64,000 nucleotides of DNA from Acetivibrio sp964564015 (GTDB lineage: Bacteria > Bacillota > Clostridia > Acetivibrionales > Acetivibrionaceae): contig CAZLZR010000024.1 in the NCBI GenBank assembly GCA_964564015.1, positions 1-64,000 on the forward strand, in the 5' to 3' direction. Made by a program: the position numbers and the translations under genes. The notes beneath the pieces were generated by a model, which worked only from the letters and a program-made list of their open reading frames with translations, searched no databases and was not told the origin of the DNA. Position 1 is the first letter of the stretch. The number at the start of each line of letters is the position of its first letter. This document shows positions 1 through 8,706 of this stretch, piece by piece.

Positions 1-272
1 TGTTTATATGTGGTGTCGGTTTTTCTTAAACTCTCAACTGTCGAAAACGGGATATGATATCATTTTGGGGAATTTATATCAAGACTTTTGAAGCTTTATT
101 GATTTATATAATAAAGAACATGATTTGTATCTTTCTAAGGAAATATAAACGGCTTTGTACAAAGCTTCCATATTAAAATAATATTAAATAATTCCTAGAT
201 AACAGACAAATCTGCCGAGTTAAGATAAAATATAATTATTACTATTATATATCATTTAGGAGGGTATCAAAA

Positions 273-2753
273 GTGGGGAAATTAAAAAGGTCGTTTATAT
301 GGGTCGTAATTCTCGTTGCAGTTGTCAATTTGTTCTTATTTCCCTCGGGAGTCAGTGCAATTAACAGGGTTGATCAGGCAAGGCTAAGCAAATGCGTAGT
401 ACTTTACATAGGAAGCTCAAACTCATATGTTAATTCAGAAAAAACAAAAATTGACAGTGATAATCCAAGAATAGTTCCCATCGTAAAGAACGGCAGGACA
501 CTTGTTCCGGTAAGGTTTATTTCCGAGAGTCTTAATGCGGAAGTTGGCTGGGACGGAGCTACTTCTACTGTTACCATATCGTTGAATGGAAATATTGCGG
601 TACTAATACCCGGGCAAAGCAGCATGCTGCTCAATAACGAAGAGAAAGAACTTGATGTACCGGCAGAAATTATTGAAGGCAGAACATATCTTCCGCTTAG
701 AAGGCTGGTAGAAGATGTTTTGGATAAGAACATTTTTTATGATAGTAATCTGATAATTATAAGTGAAAAAGACAATTCTTTTGATAAAGATGCGGATAAA
801 AGCTTAATTGATGATTTGTTATATATATATGGAAAAGATTATGCAATTACACACATATCCGGGGGAAATGACCATACTGCAGCAATAAAGGAAGATGGAA
901 CCGTTTGGGTATGGGGAGATTGTGGAGAGAGGAATGTTACCGTACCTGAAATGGTTTATGGCCTGGACAGGGTAATTGAGGTGTCGGCAGGCAATAAGTA
1001 TACACTCGCGTTACAGAGTGACGGAACGGTTTGGACATGGGGTGAAACCCGCATGGAAAACGATGAAAGCGTATATATGGATACTCCTGTTCAAGTGGAA
1101 GAGCTATCTGAAATCAAGAAAATTTCTGCTGCTTACGACGGCCTTTGTCTGGCATTGAAAGGTGACGGAACAGTGTGGTCTTGGGAAAGTGAAATGACAC
1201 TTCTAACAGGTGCCGAACCTTCTCTTGTAGAAGGATTAACAGATATAGTGGACATAGCTGCAGAAAACAATTACTCTTTTGCAATAGATAAGAACGGAGA
1301 GGTTTGGGTATGGGGCGAGAATATAGGTGGAGAGCCGGAAAAGGTTGCAGGAATAAATGATGTTATAGATATATCTGCCGGACTAAGTCATGTTCTTGCA
1401 TTAAAGAAGGATGGGACTGTCTGGATATGGAAACACAATGACCGTGCACTGGTTTATGGCGGACAGGGAGAAGGCGCAGATTTATCAGTGCCAATACAGG
1501 TTAAGGAACTAAACGGAATAGTTGCAATTTCAGCCCGAGGGGGAGGTCACTCCATAGCCTTGAAAGATGATGGAAGTATGTATTTATGGGGTGTAAACTG
1601 GTATAAGAGCGGATCAAATTATCTGATGCCTGTTGTGGTTGGTGAACTTAGTGGCGTTAGGGAGATAGCCTCCGGGAACGGTCATATAGTGGTACTAGGA
1701 AGTGACGGTTCAGTATGGGCTTTTGGAGACAATGGAAACGGACAAATTGGTGACGGAACATTAATAACAAGGACTAAGCCGGTTAAAACTTTGTTTGACC
1801 GGAATCCGTTAAAAATAAAAACTGTAGATATCTTTGAAGAGAGTAAACTGGTGCATGAGTTTGATGATATGACTATTGAAGTATTGGATGACCTTGCTCA
1901 GAGTATTGTATCTGATAATCCACATGACCCCTATGAAAAATTTGTGGAGGGTGACAAAATGGAATTGGTGGTGGTTGACAATACAAGGGATTTTGTCAAT
2001 GCCATCAGACCAAATTGTGAAATAGTTTTAAAAAGTAATGGTGTATATAACCTTTTAGATCCTTTGTATGAAGTTACAGATAATAAATATGTTTACATTA
2101 ATGGCAATGTATTGATTGTTGAAGATGTAGAAAACCTGATAATAAGATCGGAATCGGGTAGACCTGTAAATATGGAAAGTCCTGATTTTGCATATGCATT
2201 AAAGTTCAAGAATTCCAAGAATATATTAGTTGATGGAATACATGCAGTATGTGAAACAAATGGTAAGGAACTTTTATCTGAGGTGTTTACCTTTGAAAAT
2301 TGCCAGAATATTTATTTGAATAACATGATTTTAGCAGGGGGCAGTTATGGGGTAGCACTTTCTAATGTTAATGGATTTGTTTTTAACAATTCGGTAATTG
2401 AAGATTGTAAAGTAGGAATCATGAATATTTTGGATTCGAGAAATATAGTATTTAGCGTATCTGGATTTATAGATAACAATGTGTCTTCTGATCTTGTAAA
2501 CATTATGAGCAGTAAGAATGTATTGTTTACTTCCTGTGAGATAAGTAACAATCTTGTTGCGTTAGAAGGGCGAAATTCAAAGCACCAACTGTTCAATCTT
2601 CATTTTGTGGAACCCATATTGCTGGTAAAAGATTCAGTTATAAAGAATAATAAGGCAGATTATATGCGGGTTTATGAGGATGACATTTATTTTGGAAATG
2701 TTACCTTTGACAATAATGATTTTATAAAAGGTGTGTATGAATCCGACAGATGA
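273..2753 (+). CDS. Secreted stalk-domain protein with RCC1 propeller and beta-helix
   Basis: Predicted exported surface protein of 826 aa; no enzymatic function is evident. The GTG start at 273 follows a clear AGGAGGG site. Residues 1-30 form a basic-hydrophobic signal or anchor. Around residues 60-165 is a copper-amine-oxidase N-terminal-like ('stalk') domain, recognisable by GRTLVPVRFISE and GRTYLPLRRL. Residues about 190-510 carry seven RCC1-type repeats, each with a version of ALK-DGTVW-WG, enough for a seven-bladed propeller. From about residue 560 to the end, regularly spaced N-N and V/I-D/N-turns (such as NSKNILVDG, NCQNIYLNN, SSKNVLF) suggest a right-handed parallel beta-helix. The next gene also carries a stalk domain and lies close downstream, so the two may be co-transcribed. 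The three-part fusion is unusual; a role in cell-wall or carbohydrate binding is inference only. Confidence 0.85.
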   Translation: MGKLKRSFIWVVILVAVVNLFLFPSGVSAINRVDQARLSKCVVLYIGSSNSYVNSEKTKIDSDNPRIVPIVKNGRTLVPVRFISESLNAEVGWDGATSTVTISLNGNIAVLIPGQSSMLLNNEEKELDVPAEIIEGRTYLPLRRLVEDVLDKNIFYDSNLIIISEKDNSFDKDADKSLIDDLLYIYGKDYAITHISGGNDHTAAIKEDGTVWVWGDCGERNVTVPEMVYGLDRVIEVSAGNKYTLALQSDGTVWTWGETRMENDESVYMDTPVQVEELSEIKKISAAYDGLCLALKGDGTVWSWESEMTLLTGAEPSLVEGLTDIVDIAAENNYSFAIDKNGEVWVWGENIGGEPEKVAGINDVIDISAGLSHVLALKKDGTVWIWKHNDRALVYGGQGEGADLSVPIQVKELNGIVAISARGGGHSIALKDDGSMYLWGVNWYKSGSNYLMPVVVGELSGVREIASGNGHIVVLGSDGSVWAFGDNGNGQIGDGTLITRTKPVKTLFDRNPLKIKTVDIFEESKLVHEFDDMTIEVLDDLAQSIVSDNPHDPYEKFVEGDKMELVVVDNTRDFVNAIRPNCEIVLKSNGVYNLLDPLYEVTDNKYVYINGNVLIVEDVENLIIRSESGRPVNMESPDFAYALKFKNSKNILVDGIHAVCETNGKELLSEVFTFENCQNIYLNNMILAGGSYGVALSNVNGFVFNNSVIEDCKVGIMNILDSRNIVFSVSGFIDNNVSSDLVNIMSSKNVLFTSCEISNNLVALEGRNSKHQLFNLHFVEPILLVKDSVIKNNKADYMRVYEDDIYFGNVTFDNNDFIKGVYESDR

Positions 2754-2829
2754 TAGCAAACGAACTTTTTTTGAAGTTGTTGCGTCTAACATAATAAATA
2801 TGCTATATGATGTAGGAGGAGTTTGCTTT

Positions 2830-4464
2830 ATGAAGGAATTTAAAAATATTATGATTTTTGCATTGGTTTCTGCTATTGCAGCATGTCCGATACATATCTA
2901 TGCAAGCGGAGATAATGATGCACCGGTAGCCACGGCAATTGAAACAAATCAGCTGAAAATTTCAGGTGTTGTAACTTATAACAGTCTTGAGACAGGCTTT
3001 TATGAAGTAGATGGCTACAGGCTTGAGGGGGAGTATGACTTCAGTAAATACGAAGGCAAGTCGGTTGTGGTTAAAGGAGAAATCAGCAATTCCATGAGCA
3101 TTTTTATGAACAAGGCGATTAAGGTGTCCACAATAGAGGAACTTAAAATTCCGGAATTACCTGTAGTAAAAGAAAAAATGGTTTTGGAGGGGCAGATTGT
3201 TTTCAATACACTGGAAGGTGGCTTCTATGAGTTACAAGGTTACAGGCTTGTAGGGGATACCGATTTTGCTGAATATGCAGGCAAAACTGTAGTTGTAACC
3301 GGAGTGGAAGATACCGGTTCAAGTATTTACATGACTAAAGCAATAAGAGTTGACAGCATCAAAGCGAGTGCCGAAGACGTGGAAAATGGAATCACCGAAA
3401 AAACCATTGATGAGATTATCAATAAAATGGAGGAAGCCAGATCCGCCATGCTAGATAGCATTAAAAAGGATGGAGTTGATTCGGTTGAAGGGATTAAGTA
3501 CAAGGAAGAAATAAAGATTCTAAAGGATAGTGCTCTAAAGAGTTTGGAAGAACTTGTAAAGATAGATGGCAGGAATGCAGATATCTCCAAGTTTGAAAAG
3601 CTGGGTAAAGTATTAAGTATTAGCGAAGAAAAAGCCATAAGTGTTTATATAAACGGTATAAGGACTGATTTTGAGCAGGGGGCACTGCCATTTATAGATA
3701 GTGGGAGGACTCTTGTGCCCTTCAGAGCGGTTGCAGAAGGTCTTGGAGCGGATGTATCCTGGGATGGTAAGGCTCAAAAGGTAACAGTTAAGAAGGGTGA
3801 AAGGGTTATTGAACTTACAATTGGAAGTAACGCTGTGTATGTGGACGGGAAAACCCTAGAACTTGATGTGCCGGCAAAGATAGTAAACGGAAGGACGGTA
3901 ATACCCCTTAGGTTTATTGGTCAATCCCTTGACACGACAGTGGAGTGGATTCCGGAAGGTCAGATTATTGTTATCAGTAGCAATGCTGACCACAGCAGAC
4001 CGGCGATTGATAGTACGGATTTTACAGTTAAGTATAATAACGGTTCAATTAAGCTTGGGGATTGGGACGACAAAATCAACATTGAAGAAATCTTTGGTGA
4101 GCCTCTTTCAGAAGAAACTGAGCAATTAGGCCCTAATGCAGATACCTTTAACGGTACATATGTTAAGGAATTGAAATATGACGGATTGGTTCTTAGCATG
4201 AATTCTCCAAAGGACAATGGAAAAACATTTTATGTGAGAATGATTAATATAGCTAAAGACGACTTTGTGACGGCCAGAGGTGTTAAAGTTGGTGACAGCT
4301 ATCGCAGGATATTGGAAGAATACATGTACACTCCTTTGTGGGAAACAAATTATGATCCGAAAAACCATGAGTATCTATTGAAAGATGAGGGTTATAATTA
4401 TATAAAATTTGAGGTGAAAGAAGGGGTTGTAAAATCAATTTCCATTTACATGGAACTTCCCTAA
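2830..4464 (+). CDS. Secreted stalk-domain (copper amine oxidase N-like) protein
   Basis: Exported 544-aa protein. I place the start at the ATG at 2830, preceded by GTAGGAGGAG, because it begins a normal signal peptide (MKEFKNIMIFALVSAIAAC...). An in-frame start at 2731 would overlap the previous gene and spoil the signal peptide. After the signal come two tandem copies of a roughly 70-residue module (GVVTYNSLETGFYEVDGYRL and GQIVFNTLEGGFYELQGYRL, each ending in ..MxKAI+V). A charged helical stretch follows, then a stalk domain (SGRTLVPFRAVAEGLGADVSWD and NGRTVIPLRFIGQSL), then a C-terminal domain of unknown type. The stalk domain resembles the one in the upstream gene. A role at the cell surface is likely; no catalytic motif is visible. 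Confidence 0.85.
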   Translation: MKEFKNIMIFALVSAIAACPIHIYASGDNDAPVATAIETNQLKISGVVTYNSLETGFYEVDGYRLEGEYDFSKYEGKSVVVKGEISNSMSIFMNKAIKVSTIEELKIPELPVVKEKMVLEGQIVFNTLEGGFYELQGYRLVGDTDFAEYAGKTVVVTGVEDTGSSIYMTKAIRVDSIKASAEDVENGITEKTIDEIINKMEEARSAMLDSIKKDGVDSVEGIKYKEEIKILKDSALKSLEELVKIDGRNADISKFEKLGKVLSISEEKAISVYINGIRTDFEQGALPFIDSGRTLVPFRAVAEGLGADVSWDGKAQKVTVKKGERVIELTIGSNAVYVDGKTLELDVPAKIVNGRTVIPLRFIGQSLDTTVEWIPEGQIIVISSNADHSRPAIDSTDFTVKYNNGSIKLGDWDDKINIEEIFGEPLSEETEQLGPNADTFNGTYVKELKYDGLVLSMNSPKDNGKTFYVRMINIAKDDFVTARGVKVGDSYRRILEEYMYTPLWETNYDPKNHEYLLKDEGYNYIKFEVKEGVVKSISIYMELP

Positions 4465-4496
4465 CTTCAAGATTGAAATTGAATATAACTTTTATG

Positions 4497-4535
4497 ACGC
4501 CCGGTTGAAGATAGATGACCGGGCGTTTATTTTCC
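4497..4535 (+). terminator. Rho-independent terminator
   Basis: Perfect 9-bp inverted repeat ACGCCCGGT / ACCGGGCGT with a 12-nt loop, followed by TTATTTTCCTT. It lies between convergent genes ending at 4464 (+) and 4595 (-), so it most likely ends the stalk-protein transcript. Confidence 0.8.
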
Positions 4536-4594
4536 TTCGCATTTATTACATGCATCCTAATCCGGTTGATAGCCGGACAAGCATGTCCCATGCG

Positions 4595-5686
4595 TTAATC
4601 ATTTTTGCTCAGCTTGCTGTGATTAAGCCTTTCCACTTTGTAGATTCTGTAGATATTTTTAATTGTGACGGTTAAAGCAGCGTAAACAGGTACTACTATC
4701 AATAGCCCCACAAAGCCATACAACGCGGAACCTATCATAAGAAGAAGGATTACCGTTACCGGGTGGACGTTCAGCCTTTGTTTCATAATCTGTGGTGCAA
4801 TAAAGTTACCGTCAATCTGTTGAACTATTGTCTCGAGAAGAAAAACTTTGACAGCCATTAATGGGTTCATAGTCAGGCCTACAAATATTGCAGGTACGAT
4901 ACCGATAAAAGGCCCGAAGAAGGGGATTATAGCTGTTATTGTAACAAAAATTGAAAGAATCAGAGGATACTTTATACCTATAATCAGATAACCTATGAAC
5001 ATCAGTATTCCATCGGCCAAAGCCACTGTCATCTGCCCTACAAGATAGGAAGAAAGAGCTTTATCTATGTCTTGTAATATTTTTTGACCATTTGTTACAT
5101 GCTTTTTTGGAAGAAATTCAATAAATTTTTTGCTGAATTCTTCATCATCCTTTAAAAAGTAAAAGAGAATAAAGGGAATCATAATAATTATGGTGCTTAT
5201 ATTTGTAACAGTTGATACAACACTCATAAAGAAGGCTTTTGAATTATCTATAAGGCTATCTAGCAATTGTAGCCCTCTTTCTTTAAGGTCATCTAAAGGT
5301 AAGGAAGCAAAAAATTTATTATTGAGAAGAGAATCCTTTGAAAACATCGAAATGTCAAAATTATTATATAATTCGGTAGTAAGTGCGTTAAACTGTTCAA
5401 CTACTATTACACCGATATTAGTTGCCAACGCAAGAATTAGAACAAATGCAACTACAAAAGTAAGAACTATCGAGATGGTTTTTGGAATTCGTACTCTTTG
5501 AAATAATCTTACAAGGGGTCTTAAAATGTAGTAAAGTATAAGAGATGCAAGGATGGGAGCAAATATTGCCGCTACTAATTTTTTAAAAGGTAAGAGAAAA
5601 AAGTCTATTTTGCCGAACATAAATATTATCAGCAATGTTAGCAAGGTACCTACTCCATATTTAAAGAATTTATGATTAAACCACAT
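4595..5686 (-). CDS. AI-2E family transporter (UPF0118 permease)
   Basis: Integral membrane protein of 363 aa of the AI-2E/YtvI/PerM family, whose members have been linked to autoinducer-2 or ion export; the substrate here is unknown. An N-terminal pair of hydrophobic segments is followed by a soluble central part. Then come the family's C-terminal multi-spanning half, with PLILSIFVTITAIIPFFGP, GIVPAIFVGL and the conserved QQIDGNFIAPQIM. Length and layout fit the family. The ATG at 5686 (minus strand) has the GGAGG ribosome site CGGAGGAAATATAA. It stands alone, convergent with the stalk-protein pair. Confidence 0.9.
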   Translation of the reverse strand: MWFNHKFFKYGVGTLLTLLIIFMFGKIDFFLLPFKKLVAAIFAPILASLILYYILRPLVRLFQRVRIPKTISIVLTFVVAFVLILALATNIGVIVVEQFNALTTELYNNFDISMFSKDSLLNNKFFASLPLDDLKERGLQLLDSLIDNSKAFFMSVVSTVTNISTIIIMIPFILFYFLKDDEEFSKKFIEFLPKKHVTNGQKILQDIDKALSSYLVGQMTVALADGILMFIGYLIIGIKYPLILSIFVTITAIIPFFGPFIGIVPAIFVGLTMNPLMAVKVFLLETIVQQIDGNFIAPQIMKQRLNVHPVTVILLLMIGSALYGFVGLLIVVPVYAALTVTIKNIYRIYKVERLNHSKLSKND

Positions 5687-5761
5687 TTATATTTCCTCCG
5701 ATTACAAATAAATTGTTAAGTTAAATATAACACATTTTAACCAATACACAATAAATATTTT

Positions 5762-5851
5762 CTAGGTGTGGGTGGCAAAAATTGCATCGATAATGTTTGT
5801 AATCCTGTAAAAAAGCTCAATAGTAGCTTTCCTTTTCTTATATGAATACAT
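5762..5851 (-). CDS. Possible 29-aa small peptide ORF
   Basis: On the minus strand, ATCAGGAGGATAATC precedes an ATG at 5851 that opens a 29-codon frame ending in TAG at 5762. The peptide is basic at the start (MYSYKKRKATIELF...) and amphipathic or hydrophobic in the middle (YRITNIIDAIFATHT). The ribosome site is as good as those of the neighbouring real genes, which is the main reason to list it. It lies in the gap between the AI-2E permease and the C25 protease gene. I do not recognise it and it may be fortuitous. Confidence 0.35.
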   Translation of the reverse strand: MYSYKKRKATIELFYRITNIIDAIFATHT

Positions 5852-5923
5852 GATTATCCTCCTGATATTTTTTATATATCAGGTCCAAGATTATTTAAAC
5901 ATTTTCAATCTCATTTAAATACT

Positions 5924-5994
5924 GCCGCATAATACACTTGGTTTTTGGTTTGTTTGCTAACTAAATATCCCATAAAACACAGTGATTATGCGGC
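5924..5994. repeat. Long-loop inverted repeat downstream of C25 protease gene
   Basis: Ten-bp perfect arms GCCGCATAAT (5924-5933) and ATTATGCGGC (5985-5994), extendable inwards through CACT/AGTG. It lies just past the stop of the minus-strand protease gene and is followed on the plus strand by TTTT. It could be a transcript-end hairpin, but there is no proper U-tract on the minus strand. The rest of the 5687-6046 gap holds only the possible small ORF. Confidence 0.4.
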
Positions 5995-6046
5995 TTTTAA
6001 GTGTTTGCTCAATAGCAATTTTTAAATGATTTACCCTGACTTGTTT

Positions 6047-8620
6047 TTAATTATTTGTCAGTGTTACATTCTTTATTAAAGGACGGCAGTGTTTACCTGT
6101 AATAGTGATTGTTGCCGGTTTAGTCGAACCTAGGGGTACCAGGTCCGAAGGAAGATCAAGGGACGCTGTTCCGCTGGAGGTTATTTCAGAACTGGAAATT
6201 ACATTATTACCGACAGTTAAAGTGACTATACCCTCAGTTAAGCTACTCCAATGAACATTATAGCTTCCGTTTTTGATATCAACTGTATCTGACATAGCTA
6301 CCGAAATGGCAGACGGAGGATCCAGGTCAATATCCATGGATGGGTCTCCGTAGTACTGGTATAAGCTCAAAGGATCATTTTTAACCACCTGATTGGATTG
6401 TATATGACCTTGCAGTATTATGTATCCTATTTTATCCATAGGCTTGGGAGCAGCCGACACAAGCTTGTAATCGATAATTCCCTGGTGTGTTACAGGTATA
6501 CCGGGATTAGGCCACATAGCATTTACCAGTGATTTGGCAAAAGCATCATTGGAGTGGGGGAGGGTTTCAAAAGAAGCAGCCAGTATTCCCACAGCTCCTC
6601 CATCAGGCTTTCTGAGCAGTTTTTCAGTGATAGATGTTATATCTGTTGCTGGAGAATATTGATATATGGATCCGGAAGAACAACAGGTGAAGAAAAGTAC
6701 CGGCAAAACGCTTGAATTATTGAGTGACGTAACATCCGAAATTGAAAAATTACCCGGAACCCCCCATTCGTCACCATGTCCCCTGTAGAAACCAAATATC
6801 CTTCCATTATTAAGCGCTTCCACATGGTTGGAACCTGTGGGGTTCCAATTTACACCTGAGGTTAGCAGGCTTGATGGAATAGGGTCACCGTAATGAAACA
6901 TGGTATTATTCCAATTAGTAGGAGTAGTACTCACTCCACTGAAGTAATATAATCGGTCAACCTGTTTTCCTTGTTTTGAAGTGAGATATTCGCCTATCTC
7001 CCATATTGTGCGCGTGTAAGATCTATCTTCATAACCGTCGGCACCGGAAGCGTCATATCCAGTATCAGTTGTAGATGAATCCTCAAAAAGCGATGCCGTC
7101 AATATATTAGTGTAATATTCTGACTTTGTGGGAGGTTGCTTTTCCCGCGCAATTATCTTATCCACCACATTATAAGCCTCTGATAAAGTATTGACAGATA
7201 TACGGGCAGTAGCTGAATGAGGCAGGCTGTTTGGTGTAGAATTATAGTTACTGAAATAATAACTATCAGTATAATAATAGGAATCACTGAAAAAGGAGTA
7301 GTTACGCCTTATTTTGGATGCTACATTATCGTGGTCTCCGAATAGAATAACATAATCGGGCGGATTGGAGGTCAGGCTTGTGATATGAGCTTCAATCTCA
7401 TCACTGGTCCAAGCTGCTTTTGCCTCAATAGTTACGTTGAATCCCATCTGACGTTTCCATAGTGCCAGACGGTCAACAGCACCCATAAACTCATTGGCGG
7501 CAATGATAAGAATATCTCCTCGCTCACGCTGTGCAAAGGTTCCGGTGGATGCAGGGACTTGTGGGTTAATGACGGAATTATTTATTATATCCCTGTATTG
7601 TCCGTCCGGCATGGTAAGCCCACTGCCTCCTGTAAAATCAAATTTAAAGTCAATTTGCTGGTATTCTGTGAGTACATCGGTTATAGGGTTGTATTGAATG
7701 GGACTTACCTTTATAAGCGCTAATGATACTCCATACACATTTGAGACAGATACCATCTCAAAAAGATTTTGGGGATAATTGCGGTTTTGGTACGGCGGTG
7801 TATGATTCATATCTATTGTGGTGCTGTATTTTTTGGCCAGAACTGTGCTGTAACCCGGTGTGGTTTTGACACTGCTTGACGTCACATTGATGTTTAATGT
7901 GGCATCTTTAGGCATAACCACATAGAAGGATTTTATTGATGCATATTGGAACAAGTCACCGCCCCAATAATAAGCTCCTACATGATCCTTTTCCGGGGAT
8001 TGACAAAACTTCAACAGTTGCTTGTCCACGTATTCCCTGATTACAGAATTAGGATGAATGTCAATAATTCCAGAAACACCTGATATAGTGCTGTTGGTTA
8101 CGGTAATTGTAGTTTCCAGCTCCATTTCATTACCCCAAATAATTTTGCCCATATAGTCTTTCACAACTACATTGGGGTTCAATTCATAATATGAGGATGC
8201 TTTGTAAGACCAGTCATTGGTCTTATCCCAGGCTGACCAATCGGCATAATGCAGCCCAAAAACAAACCCTTCATTCCTTTCACCGGGTGCAAGAGTTATA
8301 CAAGGATTAATTTTTACCTCGTATTTCCCGTCACTATGACTTATCAGAGTTGTAATATTAGGATCTGTCTGATAGTAGCGTTCCAGAACAGGTGCTTTAT
8401 CCTCTTCCACTGTAAAGTAGTAGTGTATTGTAAAATTGGATATTGCAGTGGTGCCGGTATTTTCCAGGCAGATTCTGGGTTTTTCGATATTGCTCTCATG
8501 GATGCCCTCATCCCTTGTATAAACCTTGATATCAACAGCTTCAGCTTGTACCATAATGACCTTGATGGTTGACATAAACAGTAATGCAATAAGAAGAACT
8601 ACTAAAGACAACTTCTTCAT
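6047..8620 (-). CDS. Secreted gingipain-like C25 cysteine peptidase
   Basis: Exported 857-aa protease-like protein. The start at 8620 has an AACAGGAGGGAAAG site and opens a signal peptide of about 27 residues (..IKVIMVQAEA). An N-terminal beta-rich region (residues about 30-190, possibly CBM3-like: 'ENTGTTAISNFTIHYYF') precedes a gingipain propeptide-like part. The C25 catalytic domain starts near RGDILIIAANEF. The catalytic dyad is visible: His615 in YRGHGDEWG and Cys647 in FFTCCSSGS, 32 residues apart as expected for gingipains. A C-terminal Ig-like region follows (MDIDLDPPSAISVAM...). No Por-type C-terminal sorting signal is needed or seen, fitting a Gram-positive. The upstream gene is a paralogue only 86 bp away. 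Cleavage specificity and biological role are unknown. Confidence 0.88.
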   Translation of the reverse strand: MKKLSLVVLLIALLFMSTIKVIMVQAEAVDIKVYTRDEGIHESNIEKPRICLENTGTTAISNFTIHYYFTVEEDKAPVLERYYQTDPNITTLISHSDGKYEVKINPCITLAPGERNEGFVFGLHYADWSAWDKTNDWSYKASSYYELNPNVVVKDYMGKIIWGNEMELETTITVTNSTISGVSGIIDIHPNSVIREYVDKQLLKFCQSPEKDHVGAYYWGGDLFQYASIKSFYVVMPKDATLNINVTSSSVKTTPGYSTVLAKKYSTTIDMNHTPPYQNRNYPQNLFEMVSVSNVYGVSLALIKVSPIQYNPITDVLTEYQQIDFKFDFTGGSGLTMPDGQYRDIINNSVINPQVPASTGTFAQRERGDILIIAANEFMGAVDRLALWKRQMGFNVTIEAKAAWTSDEIEAHITSLTSNPPDYVILFGDHDNVASKIRRNYSFFSDSYYYTDSYYFSNYNSTPNSLPHSATARISVNTLSEAYNVVDKIIAREKQPPTKSEYYTNILTASLFEDSSTTDTGYDASGADGYEDRSYTRTIWEIGEYLTSKQGKQVDRLYYFSGVSTTPTNWNNTMFHYGDPIPSSLLTSGVNWNPTGSNHVEALNNGRIFGFYRGHGDEWGVPGNFSISDVTSLNNSSVLPVLFFTCCSSGSIYQYSPATDITSITEKLLRKPDGGAVGILAASFETLPHSNDAFAKSLVNAMWPNPGIPVTHQGIIDYKLVSAAPKPMDKIGYIILQGHIQSNQVVKNDPLSLYQYYGDPSMDIDLDPPSAISVAMSDTVDIKNGSYNVHWSSLTEGIVTLTVGNNVISSSEITSSGTASLDLPSDLVPLGSTKPATITITGKHCRPLIKNVTLTNN

Positions 8621-8706
8621 AATCTTTCCCTCCTGTTCATTTTGTTAGTGGGCTCGTGCTTTTAGATTTAAGTTACAAAAATTATAAAAGGCTTTTACTA
8701 TTTTGA

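Noticed and set aside
1..272. Possible riboswitch or gene end at the window start
   Set aside because: No conserved aptamer core or coding frame could be recognised; only AT-rich sequence is visible.
404..733. Antisense open frames inside the stalk-protein gene and many similar shadows elsewhere
   Set aside because: They lack ribosome sites, lie opposite clear genes and have low-complexity composition expected of complementary frames.
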